Part shown: positions 53,714 through 62,261 of the stretch, piece after piece
Position numbering within the stretch: position 1 is the first letter of the stretch
Layout: every line of letters starts with the position of its first letter
NCBI RefSeq assembly: GCF_000316625.1
Contig: NC_019676.1
Span: 5,040,501 to 5,104,500 of the forward strand
Direction: 5' to 3'
Length of the DNA stretch: 64,000 nt
From: Nostoc sp. PCC 7107
GTDB taxonomy: Bacteria > Cyanobacteriota > Cyanobacteriia > Cyanobacteriales > Nostocaceae
Program-made: the position numbers and the translations under genes
The notes under the pieces: model-generated
Database searches by the model: none
What the model saw: the letters and a program-made list of their open reading frames with translations, nothing else
What the model was told of the DNA's origin: nothing

Positions 53714-54181
53714 ATGAGAAAACAAGTCCAAAAACAAATGCGTACATGGGCGATGTTATGTCATATTTCGGCTTTAGTCGCATGGCTATTGTTATTTGGA
53801 TTAGTCTTTCTGGGTATTCCTTTGTATTTACCGTTGAATATTTTATTACCTTTAGTAATTTGGCATCTGAAAAAATCTAAATATCCTTGGATTGACTTTC
53901 AAGGTAGAGAATCTTTAAACTTTCAAATCTCATTAACTTTGTATACTTTAATTGTGATTATTTTTTCTTTGTTACTCGTACTGGGTAGCTGTGGTATTGC
54001 CATCACAACCAATGGTGCAGTTAACGAAGTTAAATCAGTTTTAGATGGTTTGCTTTTGGTCTGGACATTTTTAATTTTTGGTTTACTTCTATTACAATCT
54101 TTCTTCATCACTTTTGCTGCCATTAAAGCTTATCATGGAGAACATTATCGTTATCCTTTGACAATGCGAATTTTGCGCTGA
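53714..54181 (+). CDS. DUF4870 family membrane protein
   Basis: The 155-residue protein has four hydrophobic segments and the family pattern MLCHISALVAWLLLFGLVFL, PLVIWHLKKSKYPWIDFQGR, ESLNFQISLTLYTLI. It is an integral inner-membrane protein of unknown function. It lies 74 bp after the DUF1822 gene on the same strand and may be cotranscribed with it. The next gene converges on it. Confidence 0.85.
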   Translation: MRKQVQKQMRTWAMLCHISALVAWLLLFGLVFLGIPLYLPLNILLPLVIWHLKKSKYPWIDFQGRESLNFQISLTLYTLIVIIFSLLLVLGSCGIAITTNGAVNEVKSVLDGLLLVWTFLIFGLLLLQSFFITFAAIKAYHGEHYRYPLTMRILR

Positions 54182-54243
54182 AAGTTAGTTGATAGGACTT
54201 ACGCAGTTAATCTCAAATCCAAAATCTAAAATTGATTAACTAC

Positions 54244-55851
54244 TTATTTTATCTGTCTTATCGGAATTTCAATCACAAATTCTGTCCCTTCTCCTGGAGA
54301 TGAAATACAGTTGATTTTGCCGTGATGCTTATCTACTATAATTTGATAACTAATAGATAAACCTAAACCTGTACCTTTGCCTATAGGTTTAGTAGTAAAA
54401 AATGGGTCAAATAATCTATTTTTATATTCCTCACTGATACCTGAACCGTTATCTTTAATGCTAATTATTAAAGATTCTGCATTTCTTACTTGAGTCTGAA
54501 TTATAATGCAACTAGTATTTCGTTCCTTTGCTTGTTTTATATCTTCTACTTCTTTCTCGTGTAAAGCATCAATAGCATTACCAATAATATTCATAAATAC
54601 CTGATTTAATCCGCCTGCATAACATTCAACCAGAGGTGAATTACTACAATAGTCTTTAATAATTTTGATTTCTTTCTGTTCCTGCTTACCTTTTAGCTGA
54701 TGTTGCAAAATTAGCAAAGTACTGTCAATGCCTTCATGAATATCAACAGGTTTCATGTCAGCTTCATCAAGACGTGAAAAGTTACGCAAGATAATTACAA
54801 TCTCACGGATACGATCAGCACCAAGTGTCATTGAAGATACGATTTTAGGCAGATCCTCAAGAATGAATTCTAAATCTATTTCCTTAATTACAGTAGTTAT
54901 TTTTGAGTTATTATGAGAATATTCTTGTTGATATAATTTGATTAAGTCTATTAATTTCTGAGTATATTCCTTCGCATACATTAAATTGCCATAAATAAAA
55001 TTAACTGGATTATTAATTTCATGAGCAACACCAGCTACTAGCTGACCAAGTGAAGACATTTTTTCAGTTTGAATCAGTTGTACCTGTGTGTTTTTTAGTT
55101 CTTGTAATGTCTGTTCTAATTGAATATTTTGCTGATTTAATGTTTCTGTTCTTGCTGCAACTTTTGTTTCTAAAATCCAATTAATTTCTTCTAAAGCAAC
55201 TTGAGCATTTTTTTTCGCTCTTAAGTATTCTCGCAATAAATTCAGTACCAAAAGCCATGCAGGAATCAGCAATAATAAACTTATAATGGAAGCTAAGATT
55301 GCCAAAAATATTTTTTGGCGATATTTCGCAACTTTTTGTTGTAATGCAAGTGATATATTCTCTTTTCTTTTGATCACACCATCAGCATAAATCTGTTTTT
55401 GCGTATCATATTCGTGGCTAGATAATAGTTGTTGCGCTGCTTGTTGTTTATTCTTTTTGACTAAATCAAAAGATTGATATTCCATTTTAACTAGCTGCTG
55501 ATTAGCAACATCAATTTTTTTAGCATCCTGACTGTTATATGCTTGAGGTGCTAGTTTAATCGATGCTTGAATAGCATTATCAAGTTTTTCTTCAAATTGA
55601 CGATAGCGTTTTTCCCACATCAAGTTACCTGTAGCAGCATTCATCCGGGCTGACATGGTTAATACTTCATCGAGATAAATAATTTCATCACTCAATTTCT
55701 GTAATCTAAATTCATTTTTAGTCAGATGATTAAAATTATAATATGCTTGCCAATTAAGCCAAATTTGAGGAATAAATAAGAGTAATGTTAATAGTACTGT
55801 GACAGCTACTATTTGCGAAGGCGTAAATCTTAGTTTTTTAGGTACATACAT
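54244..55851 (-). CDS. Membrane-bound sensor histidine kinase
   Basis: The 535-residue kinase has TM1 (about 12-32) and TM2 (about 184-208) enclosing a roughly 150-residue helical periplasmic sensor of four-helix-bundle type (ASIKLAPQAYNSQDAKKIDV region). A coiled coil with QNIQLEQTLQELKNTQVQLI leads to the HisKA-like segment GQLVAGVAHEINNPVNFIYG and HATPase_c with NQVFMNIIGNAIDALHEKEV and GKGTGLGLSISYQI. The kinase core resembles the C-terminal kinase of the 8508-14387 giant, so both belong to the same cyanobacterial subclass. No response regulator is adjacent. Confidence 0.9.
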   Translation of the reverse strand: MYVPKKLRFTPSQIVAVTVLLTLLLFIPQIWLNWQAYYNFNHLTKNEFRLQKLSDEIIYLDEVLTMSARMNAATGNLMWEKRYRQFEEKLDNAIQASIKLAPQAYNSQDAKKIDVANQQLVKMEYQSFDLVKKNKQQAAQQLLSSHEYDTQKQIYADGVIKRKENISLALQQKVAKYRQKIFLAILASIISLLLLIPAWLLVLNLLREYLRAKKNAQVALEEINWILETKVAARTETLNQQNIQLEQTLQELKNTQVQLIQTEKMSSLGQLVAGVAHEINNPVNFIYGNLMYAKEYTQKLIDLIKLYQQEYSHNNSKITTVIKEIDLEFILEDLPKIVSSMTLGADRIREIVIILRNFSRLDEADMKPVDIHEGIDSTLLILQHQLKGKQEQKEIKIIKDYCSNSPLVECYAGGLNQVFMNIIGNAIDALHEKEVEDIKQAKERNTSCIIIQTQVRNAESLIISIKDNGSGISEEYKNRLFDPFFTTKPIGKGTGLGLSISYQIIVDKHHGKINCISSPGEGTEFVIEIPIRQIK

Positions 55852-56095
55852 TAGTTTACCCGCAATATTTCAACCTAGAATTTTCTTAGTATTTAATTAC
55901 TGGTTTTCAGTAATGATATTATTACTAGATAATAGTCTAACTATATTGATATTTATTGTCCTGGAGTTTTAAAAAATCTTCTGATTTTTATATAAAAAAG
56001 CATAAAATTTACTTTTTATAAAGGTAAAAGCTATAGGTCTGCCTTTAGCTTCGCCATTTCTGCTAACCTGGTGGAGTGGTTATCTGGATGCACGA

Positions 56096-56206
56096 AGTCT
56101 AAAAAAGACTGGCTAAAAATTCTGCTTTTGAGTAGCTGAGAGTTTGGGTAAATTCCGGGTTGATCTGCTGAAAGTAGCCATCCCGACTGACTACCGACAG
56201 CAGATC
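56096..56206 (+). ncRNA. Candidate structured RNA
   Basis: Two hairpins lie in gene-free DNA. AGTCT-AAAAA-AGACT is at 56096-56110. A longer one has GATCTGCTG (56162-56170) pairing with CAGCAGATC (56198-56206), a 3x3 internal loop, and an inner GTAG/CTAC stem. The strand is not determined; plus is chosen because AAAAAGCCTTTTT follows at about 56221. Structure without a family match, so only a candidate. Confidence 0.3.
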
Positions 56207-56504
56207 CAGCGATCGCTCAAAAAAAGCCTTTTTCGGATAACATCAATCCATTGACTGAAAAATTTGAGATTTTGGATGGGGAATTTTCGGTACAAACCCC
56301 AGCGTACGCTTCCCTAACGCCAATCTAAAATCCGACGCTCGATGACTCGCTAACGCTGCGCTATCAAGCTCCACACTTTAGGGTGGAGTCAATCCAACAT
56401 CCAAAATCGTAAATCCAAAATTGATTGACAGTTGAGGTAGTAGAATCTTCAGAGGTTATAAGATAATTACGCAGAACAGCAAAGTGACAGCAAAACCAAC
56501 CAAG

Positions 56505-56543
56505 AAAATCGGTATTTATGCCGGAGCGATCGCCGATTTTTTT
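56505..56543 (+). terminator. Possible terminator upstream of the Gfo/Idh/MocA gene
   Basis: AAAATCGG (56505-56512) and CCGATTTT (56533-56540) form an 8-bp stem followed by TTT; the 20-nt loop contains an HIP1 octamer. It would end a transcript from the upstream candidate RNA region. Confidence 0.5.
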
Positions 56544-56649
56544 ATCTAACTGAATGTCACTATCGTATTATATTGTGATACTTATTCAATATTACTAAAG
56601 TAGATGATATATCTATTGTTACATTTAATTTAAGGGTGCAGAATCAACC

Positions 56650-57759
56650 ATGAATCAGAATGTAGTTGGTGTGGCTGTAGTCGGTACTGGATTTGGTCAA
56701 AAAGTTCATATTCCTGGGTTTAATGCCCACCCCAAAACTGAGGTAGTTGCTGTTTATCATCGGGATATTAATCAAGCTCAAATCATTGCTAATGCTAATA
56801 ATATTCCTCACGCTTATAACAAGATTACGGATATTATTAAACTCCCAGAAGTACAAGCAGTTAGTATCTCAACACCACCATTTCTGCACTATGAAATGGC
56901 AAAAACTGTGCTAGAAGCAGGCAAACATTTATTTTTAGAAAAACCCACAGCTTTAAATGCAGCCGAAGCGAAGGTGTTATATAATTTAGCAATAGCAAAT
57001 AAGGTAACAGCGGTTGTAGATTTTGAATTTCGCTTTGTCCCTGGATGGCAATTATTTGCAGAATTATTAGCATCAGGTTATGTCGGTAACAAACGCTTAA
57101 TTAAAATTGATTGGTTTGGTTCTTCCCGCGCTGATACTTCTCGCCCTTGGAATTGGTATTCTTCTCAAGAAAAAGGCGGTGGTGTATTAGGTTCGTTGGG
57201 TTCCCACGCCTTTGATTATATTTATTGGTTATTTGGATCAGTCCGTCGGTTAAGCGCTTATTTAAGTACAGCCATCCCCAACCGAATTGACCTTAGTACT
57301 GGTGCATTAAAGCCAGTGGAGACGGATGATAACTGTTTGCTATCCCTGGAATTAGCTGATGGAACACCTTGTCAACTGAATATTAGTGCGGTGGTTCATG
57401 CACCGAGAACCCATTGGGTTGAAGTGTATGGCGATCGCGGTACTTTAGTATTAGGTAGCGAAAATCAAAAAGACTACATCCACGGTTTTCGCGTTTGGGG
57501 TTCTCAAGTAGGACAACCCTTAGCAGAAATTGAAATTCCCCAGCAGTTAATGTTTACCCAAAACTTCACCGATGGCCGCATTTCTGCATTTATCAGGGTA
57601 ATAGACCAATGGCTGCAAGGAATTGACCAGAAGCAGTCAATAGTTCCATCCTTGCGTGAAGGTGTTTATTCGCAATTGTTGATGGATTTATCGCATCAAT
57701 CCCATAAAACAAGTAGTTGGGTTGATGTTCCTAGTTTGGATGCTTATTTGGAAAATTGA
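56650..57759 (+). CDS. Gfo/Idh/MocA family oxidoreductase
   Basis: The 369-residue NAD(P)-dependent enzyme has a Rossmann start VAVVGTGFGQKVHIPGFNAH, AVSISTPPFLHYEMAKTVLE and the family motif LEKPTALNAAEA, whose Lys is part of the active site. The C-terminal substrate domain has GGGVLGSLGSHAFDYIYWLF, whose His is likely catalytic. It is full length and intact. It probably oxidises or reduces a sugar or cyclitol; the exact substrate cannot be read from sequence. The gene is monocistronic and is followed by an eroded signalling operon. Confidence 0.88.
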   Translation: MNQNVVGVAVVGTGFGQKVHIPGFNAHPKTEVVAVYHRDINQAQIIANANNIPHAYNKITDIIKLPEVQAVSISTPPFLHYEMAKTVLEAGKHLFLEKPTALNAAEAKVLYNLAIANKVTAVVDFEFRFVPGWQLFAELLASGYVGNKRLIKIDWFGSSRADTSRPWNWYSSQEKGGGVLGSLGSHAFDYIYWLFGSVRRLSAYLSTAIPNRIDLSTGALKPVETDDNCLLSLELADGTPCQLNISAVVHAPRTHWVEVYGDRGTLVLGSENQKDYIHGFRVWGSQVGQPLAEIEIPQQLMFTQNFTDGRISAFIRVIDQWLQGIDQKQSIVPSLREGVYSQLLMDLSHQSHKTSSWVDVPSLDAYLEN

Positions 57760-57844
57760 GAGTAGGGGAGTAAAACTTTTAGTTAGCGATCGCACCTACT
57801 CCGACACTATATTAATAGCTTTGTTTGAAAATTAGCATAGTGTT

Positions 57845-57942
57845 ATGCCGCGGCAAATTGCTAAGTCTATTTTCCGTCGTCGGCTAACAATTGCGATCGC
57901 TCTCCCCAGCCATTAGTGTGATTGGTGAAATCATTTTACAGG
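57845..57942 (+). pseudogene. Stump of a membrane sensor kinase gene, cut by a MITE
   Basis: ATG 57845 reads MPRQIAKSIFRRRLTIAIAL, like the basic start and first membrane helix of a sensor kinase. A stop follows after PSH. One frame over, ISVIGEIILQ resembles the start of a CHASE3-type sensor segment and runs straight into the MITE at 57943. Together with the receiver remnant downstream this looks like the head of a lost kinase gene. The evidence is short, so confidence is limited. Confidence 0.35.
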
Positions 57943-58114
57943 TAAGTAGGTCGATGTTAAAAATTGTCGTTATGACAAGGCAGGAGCTGAAGCAGTGCGG
58001 TCTTGGGGGTTTCCCCCATGAGCAACTGCTGAACCCGAAGGGCAGGAGGGAAGAGAGTTTTAGATAACTTTACTTTTCGTTATATACTTCTGTTTATTTG
58101 CACCGTTCTACTTA
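57943..58114 (+). mobile_element. MITE-like element, copy B, with a nested insert
   Basis: This 172-bp relative of copy A (22676-22806) has the same ends (TAAGTAGGTCGATG at the left, GCACCGTTCTACTTA at the right) and nearly identical arms (AAAATTGTCGTTATGACAAG, CTTCTGTTTATTTGCACCG). The heptanucleotide core is replaced by about 54 bp containing CTTGGGGGTTTCCCCCATGA, a strong hairpin flanked by GCAGT and ACTGC. It sits in the eroded two-component operon. Confidence 0.75.
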
Positions 58115-58460
58115 GCCGCTTCTGGATTGCTTTACCGAAAGCTGACAACTACCTGTGGAGTCAATTTAAAATCCAAAATTGTTTGACCGCCAACACACCA
58201 TAGATAGTTAATGACTATCTAAGTAGAGGATTTTTTTGATGTAGCTTCGATAACTCCTGCGGTAGAAGACAAAAACTCAAAAATTGCTCAGGATGATAAT
58301 AGGTAGTTTTTAAACGTTCTATCAACACACACAGCAGTTGATGAGGTTCAGGAGTGGAATATATGAGGAATCAACTAATAGTCAAGTTTGAATTAATACA
58401 GATAGATGACTTTTGGTTTAATTTGTCAAAAGCGAAAACATCTCAATGAATACTTGATTT
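58115..58460. other. Gene-free stretch within the eroded operon
   Basis: This stretch contains a 7-bp hairpin AGATAGT-TAATG-ACTATCT (58202-58220) followed by AAGTAGAGGATTTTTTT, possibly a terminator. Otherwise I see no frame of interest; the body of the lost kinase gene appears to have been deleted. Confidence 0.4.
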
Positions 58461-58840
58461 ATCGGGGAAACAATCTTACTAGTAGAAGACAATCCCCATG
58501 ATATTTTGTTTGTGCAAAGGGCGTTTTGCAAATCTGGTATTACTAGCCGAGATCGCATCTTTTATCCGTTACCTGCCTTAATTATGCTTGATTTAAAACT
58601 GCCGCGCCAATCTAGCGCTGAGGTTTGCTGTAGTTAAGGCAAAAACCAGGAATTTAGCGTCTGCTAGTTGTCGTTTTGACTGCTTCGCCTGAGTATACAG
58701 ATGTGAATTATCTGTATGATTCAAGTGCAAATATTTATATGGTTAAATCTGTGGATTTCGGTAATTTAGTCGAAATCTTCACGATTATTAACCAACATTG
58801 GCTAGTTTTTCACCAAAAACCAGAACTGGGTACTTCTTAA
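58461..58840 (+). pseudogene. Decayed Rcp1-like response regulator gene
   Basis: Pieces of a receiver domain follow one another: TILLVEDNPHDILFVQRAFC with KSGITSRD, then PLPALIMLDLKLPRQSSAEV with the phospho-acceptor Asp. A stop and a frame change follow, then LRQKPGI, TAG, RLLVVVLTASPEYTDVNYLY and SVDFGNLVEIFTIINQHWL to TAA 58838. About 40 residues between the first two blocks are missing and there is no start codon. The layout (LVEDNPxD, LPALIMLDLKLP) is that of the Rcp1/CheY-like regulators that follow phytochrome-type kinases. The next intact gene starts only 21 bp later. Confidence 0.8.
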
Positions 58841-58860
58841 ATCAACTAATTATAAGTCCG

Positions 58861-61152
58861 ATGTTACGCATTCTCCTAATTGATGATAATCCCCACGATC
58901 GCTTGCTGGCAATTAATGCCTTAGAGCGAGAATTTGTTGACTTGAAAATCCAGCAAATTGCTCGTCCGCAAGAGTTTGAGCAAGCATTGTCAGTGGGAGA
59001 ATTTGACTTAGTAATTACTGACTACGAATTGCGCTGGAGTAACGGCATAGAAGTACTTCGCAATATTAAAAGCCGCTATCCCGAAATACCTATAGTGATG
59101 TTTACTAACAATGGCTCACAAGAAATTGCTGTAGAGGCGATGAAATCAGGGTTGGATGACTATGTAATTAAGTCTCCAAGTAACTATATGCGTTTACCTG
59201 TGGCGGTGCGTTTGGCACTCAAGCAAGCCGTAACGCGACACCAAATGACAGGCTTAGAAACGCGCTTTCAAACTTTACTCAATCAACTAAACGTTGGAGT
59301 TTACCGGATTACTGCTGATGGTATTGTTCTAGATGCTAACGCGGCATTTTTACAACTGTTGGGTCTAGATTCTTTAACGGAAATTTCCTTCAATCAAACT
59401 TGGAGGTCTTATTTTTCCACAGAAGATGATGCCCAACTGTGGCAACAACTGCGGATAGATGCAGGCGTGCGGGAGCGTGAATTACTTTTGCATCGCCCTG
59501 ATGGTAGGGAAATTTGGGTACGAATTAGCCAAACTTTTACGACTAATGGCGATACAACAATCATTGATGGTATCATTGAGGACATTACTGAGCGCAAATA
59601 TGCCGAAAAAGCTCTCCAGGAAAGTGAAGCCAGATTCAGATGGATATTTGAATCAAATGTAATTGGGATTTGTTTTTGGAATAGTGATGGCAATATCACA
59701 GCAGCTAATGATGCTTATTTACAGCTAGTAGGTTACACACGCGCAGACATGAAAACAGGAGGTTTGCATTGGACAGATATCTCTGAGTCTGAATACAATG
59801 AGCAAGATTTACGAATTATTGAAGAACTGAAGCAGTTTGGGATTTCAACTCCTGTAGAAAAGTGTTACATTCACAAAGCAGGTTATCGTGTTCCTATTCT
59901 CATCGGCTGTGCTTTTCGAGAAGGTTCTCAAACTGATGGTTTTACCTTTGTAGTTGATTTAACAGAACGTAAGCAAGCAGAACAAGAGCGAGAACAACTT
60001 TTGCAACGAGAACAAACAGCACGCCAAACAGCCGAAGCGGCGAACCGAGTCAAAGATGAATTTCTCGCTATTTTATCCCATGAATTGCGATCGCCACTGA
60101 ATCCGATTTTGGGTTGGTCTAAGTTACTCGTCACCCACAAATTAAGCGAATCCAAGATATCGGAAGCTTTGGCAACTATTGAGCGCAATGCTAAGTTACA
60201 AGCACAACTGATAGAAGACTTATTAGATATCTCCCAAATTCTCCGGGGTAAACTCAGCCTCAATATTGCCTCTGTAAATTTGCAGTCGGTAATTTCGGCG
60301 GCGTTGGAAACTGTACAGTTAGCAGCCCAAGCTAAAGCGATTGAAATTCAAACTACCTTATCGGCAAATGTTGGTACTGTTTTGGGAGATCCTGTGCGTT
60401 TGCAACAGGTAGTTTGGAATTTGCTGTCTAATGCTGTGAAGTTTACCTCTTCTGGTGGTCGTGTAGAAGTCCGCTTAGAGCAAGTTGGCAGACAAGCGCA
60501 AATTCAAGTTATCGATACAGGCCAAGGAATTAGCTCAGAGTTTTTACCTTTTGTATTTGATTATTTCCGCCAAGCCGATAGTCAAACTACCAGAAGATTT
60601 GGTGGTTTAGGATTGGGGCTGGCAATTGTCAAACATTTGGTAGAGTTACATGGCGGCGCAGTTTGGGCAGCCAGTCCAGGGGAAGGACAAGGCGCTATCT
60701 TTAATGTGAGAATACCGTTAATTAAAAATCAGACTCAACTATCTCAAAGTCCTGAACAGTCTGATATTTACCAAGAGTTAACAGGTATTCGCATCTTAGT
60801 TGTAGATGATGAAGTAGACTCGCGGGAAGTGGTGGCTTTCATGCTCAAAGAATGTGGTGCAGAAGTCATCGCCGTTCCATCTGCGGCGGAAGCACTCTCG
60901 GCTTTTACCCAATTACAACCAGATGTCCTCGTCTTTGATATTGGAATGCCTGATGTTGATGGTTATATGCTCATGCGGCAAATTAGAAGTCTACCTCCAG
61001 AAAAAGGCGGGCAAATTCCGGCGATCGCCCTTACAGCTTATGCGGGAGAATTAAACAAGCAACAAGCTCTATTTGCTGGTTTTCAACTGCATTCATCCAA
61101 GCCCATTGAGCCAACTGAGTTAGTCAATTTAATTACTCAACTTGTTAAATAG
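58861..61152 (+). CDS. Hybrid sensor kinase: REC-PAS-PAS-HisKA-HATPase-REC
   Basis: The ATG at 58861 was chosen (763 residues), beginning MLRILLIDDNPHDRLLAINA; an in-frame TTG at 58798 lies inside the preceding pseudogene. The N-terminal receiver has Asp54 in LVITDYELRWSNG. Two PAS/PAC units follow (about 135-260 and 265-385), a coiled coil, HisKA with LSHELRSPLNPILGW, and HATPase_c with WNLLSNAVKFTSSGG and GGLGLGLAIVKHLVE. The C-terminal receiver (about 640-760) has Asp in LVFDIGMPDVDGY. It was probably the last gene of a three-gene operon whose kinase and receiver genes have decayed. Soluble; signal unknown. Confidence 0.9.
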   Translation: MLRILLIDDNPHDRLLAINALEREFVDLKIQQIARPQEFEQALSVGEFDLVITDYELRWSNGIEVLRNIKSRYPEIPIVMFTNNGSQEIAVEAMKSGLDDYVIKSPSNYMRLPVAVRLALKQAVTRHQMTGLETRFQTLLNQLNVGVYRITADGIVLDANAAFLQLLGLDSLTEISFNQTWRSYFSTEDDAQLWQQLRIDAGVRERELLLHRPDGREIWVRISQTFTTNGDTTIIDGIIEDITERKYAEKALQESEARFRWIFESNVIGICFWNSDGNITAANDAYLQLVGYTRADMKTGGLHWTDISESEYNEQDLRIIEELKQFGISTPVEKCYIHKAGYRVPILIGCAFREGSQTDGFTFVVDLTERKQAEQEREQLLQREQTARQTAEAANRVKDEFLAILSHELRSPLNPILGWSKLLVTHKLSESKISEALATIERNAKLQAQLIEDLLDISQILRGKLSLNIASVNLQSVISAALETVQLAAQAKAIEIQTTLSANVGTVLGDPVRLQQVVWNLLSNAVKFTSSGGRVEVRLEQVGRQAQIQVIDTGQGISSEFLPFVFDYFRQADSQTTRRFGGLGLGLAIVKHLVELHGGAVWAASPGEGQGAIFNVRIPLIKNQTQLSQSPEQSDIYQELTGIRILVVDDEVDSREVVAFMLKECGAEVIAVPSAAEALSAFTQLQPDVLVFDIGMPDVDGYMLMRQIRSLPPEKGGQIPAIALTAYAGELNKQQALFAGFQLHSSKPIEPTELVNLITQLVK

Positions 61153-61153
61153 T

Positions 61154-61228
61154 GGAAGGTAAGAGGCAGAAGGCAGGAGGCAGGAGGCAGAAGGTAAGAG
61201 GCGGAAGGCAGGAGGTAGGAGGTAGGAG
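61154..61228 (+). repeat. Heptanucleotide tandem repeat array
   Basis: GGCAGAA, GGCAGGA and degenerate forms (GGTAGGA, GGTAAGA) repeat head to tail for about 75 bp directly after the kinase stop. It is the same heptamer type as in the MITE cores, here without the MITE ends. Confidence 0.85.
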
Positions 61229-61301
61229 AAAATTCTTCTTTCATTCAGCACTCAAAACTCTTTCTTCCCCCTGCGTCCTGCTCCCCGCCCCCTTTCCTGA
61301 T

Positions 61302-61871
61302 TTAACGCGTATGAAATTCCACTGCTGTTTGTAAAATTTTAATGTCATAATTGCCGAAGAAATCGTGACCCAGTAAGCCAATATCGGCTTTAGATGCGAT
61401 CGCTACTTCTACATTATTGGCGACAATGCCACCCGCAGCCATAGACTTTATTTTGCCTGTAGGAAATTGTACTTGATTACCATCGGCCGTTTGAGCATTG
61501 AGCGTACCCGTAGGCTTGATTTGCAATGAATTCGCCATTGCTTGAGTAATCAAAGTTCCATTTGCACCTGTATCGACAACCATCTCAAAGGTTTTTTGGT
61601 TATTAAAGGTGACATCAATTACTGGAGTTCTCCCAAAGTGGCGTTTAATTGGTACGCGAAAAACTCTGCCTTCGGAAGTGGTCTTAGCTCTATTTGCCTC
61701 GTTGCAAAGCTTTGTTAACTCTATAGTCATCCCGGAAGAAGTCACCATAAAACACGCGCTCGGATCTTCCGCTATTACTCGGTGTGCGAATGCTGAAAAT
61801 ATCAGCGTTGGCATTACTGCAATCAACGCTAAGTTAATATAAGTAATTCCCCGCTGCCACACACAGTTCAT
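61302..61871 (-). CDS. Exported retropepsin-like aspartic protease
   Basis: The 189-residue protein has a signal peptide (hydrophobic residues 11-28, cleavage around AFAHRVIAED). The catalytic motif VDTGANGTLIT lies near residue 98 with the flap-like TADGNQVQFPTG after it, and DIGLLGHDFFGNYDIKI closes the domain. This is the clan AA single-domain type, active as a dimer. Two Cys in the N-terminal part (CFMVTS, LCNEANR) may form a disulfide. It is expected in the periplasm; substrate unknown. Confidence 0.82.
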   Translation of the reverse strand: MNCVWQRGITYINLALIAVMPTLIFSAFAHRVIAEDPSACFMVTSSGMTIELTKLCNEANRAKTTSEGRVFRVPIKRHFGRTPVIDVTFNNQKTFEMVVDTGANGTLITQAMANSLQIKPTGTLNAQTADGNQVQFPTGKIKSMAAGGIVANNVEVAIASKADIGLLGHDFFGNYDIKILQTAVEFHTR

Positions 61872-62261
61872 TGGATGCCGTTCTCCGATTTTTTATAAAC
61901 ATGAGAAATTTATTTTTCATAAAAAATTTAATATTAATTTAATTATTTCCTTGATTTCATTTATTCCTTAATATTTTTTCGACAAATAAGTTGTTTTTCA
62001 GGATTTATTCATCTGTAAAACACGAAATTTGCACCTCATAAACCTATATTATCTAGATTCAGGAAACGCTAATTTAAAGATTAAGTAAAGACTCAATGAA
62101 ACTACTGAGGTCAATCAATTTTGGATTTTAGATTGACCCCATACCTAAACTCAGGGGAACCTGTCAATCAATTTTGGATTTTAGACTTATTACCCGAATA
62201 AATTTGGGGGAACCTGTCACTTTTTTAAATTTTGAATTTAAAATATAAAATTCGGTCAGAT
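61872..62261. other. Intergenic region with a direct repeat
   Basis: An identical 22-bp word starting TCAATCAATTTTGGATTTTA occurs at 62111-62132 and 62164-62185. Each copy belongs to a longer unit with a GGGGAACCTGTCA-like block. The same ATTTTGGATTTTAGA words recur in other intergenic gaps of the window (29520-29700, 54210-54240, 56270-56430). No gene is seen. Confidence 0.5.

Larger units (their letters stand above)
55852..56649. other. Long intergenic region with structured elements
   Basis: The region holds the candidate structured RNA at 56096-56206, a repeat segment at about 56270-56430 (AATCTAAAATCC and AATCCAAAATTGATTG words; stem CTCCAC...GTGGAG near 56370-56388) and a hairpin at 56505-56543. 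A 21-codon GTG frame overlaps that hairpin (about 56484-56549) and is probably chance. Confidence 0.4.

Noticed and set aside
56484-56549. 21-codon GTG frame overlapping a hairpin
   Set aside because: Too short, no ribosome site, and the hairpin plus T tract explains the sequence better.
58798-58860. TTG start of the hybrid kinase
   Set aside because: It lies within the receiver pseudogene; the receiver domain of the kinase begins at the ATG at 58861.
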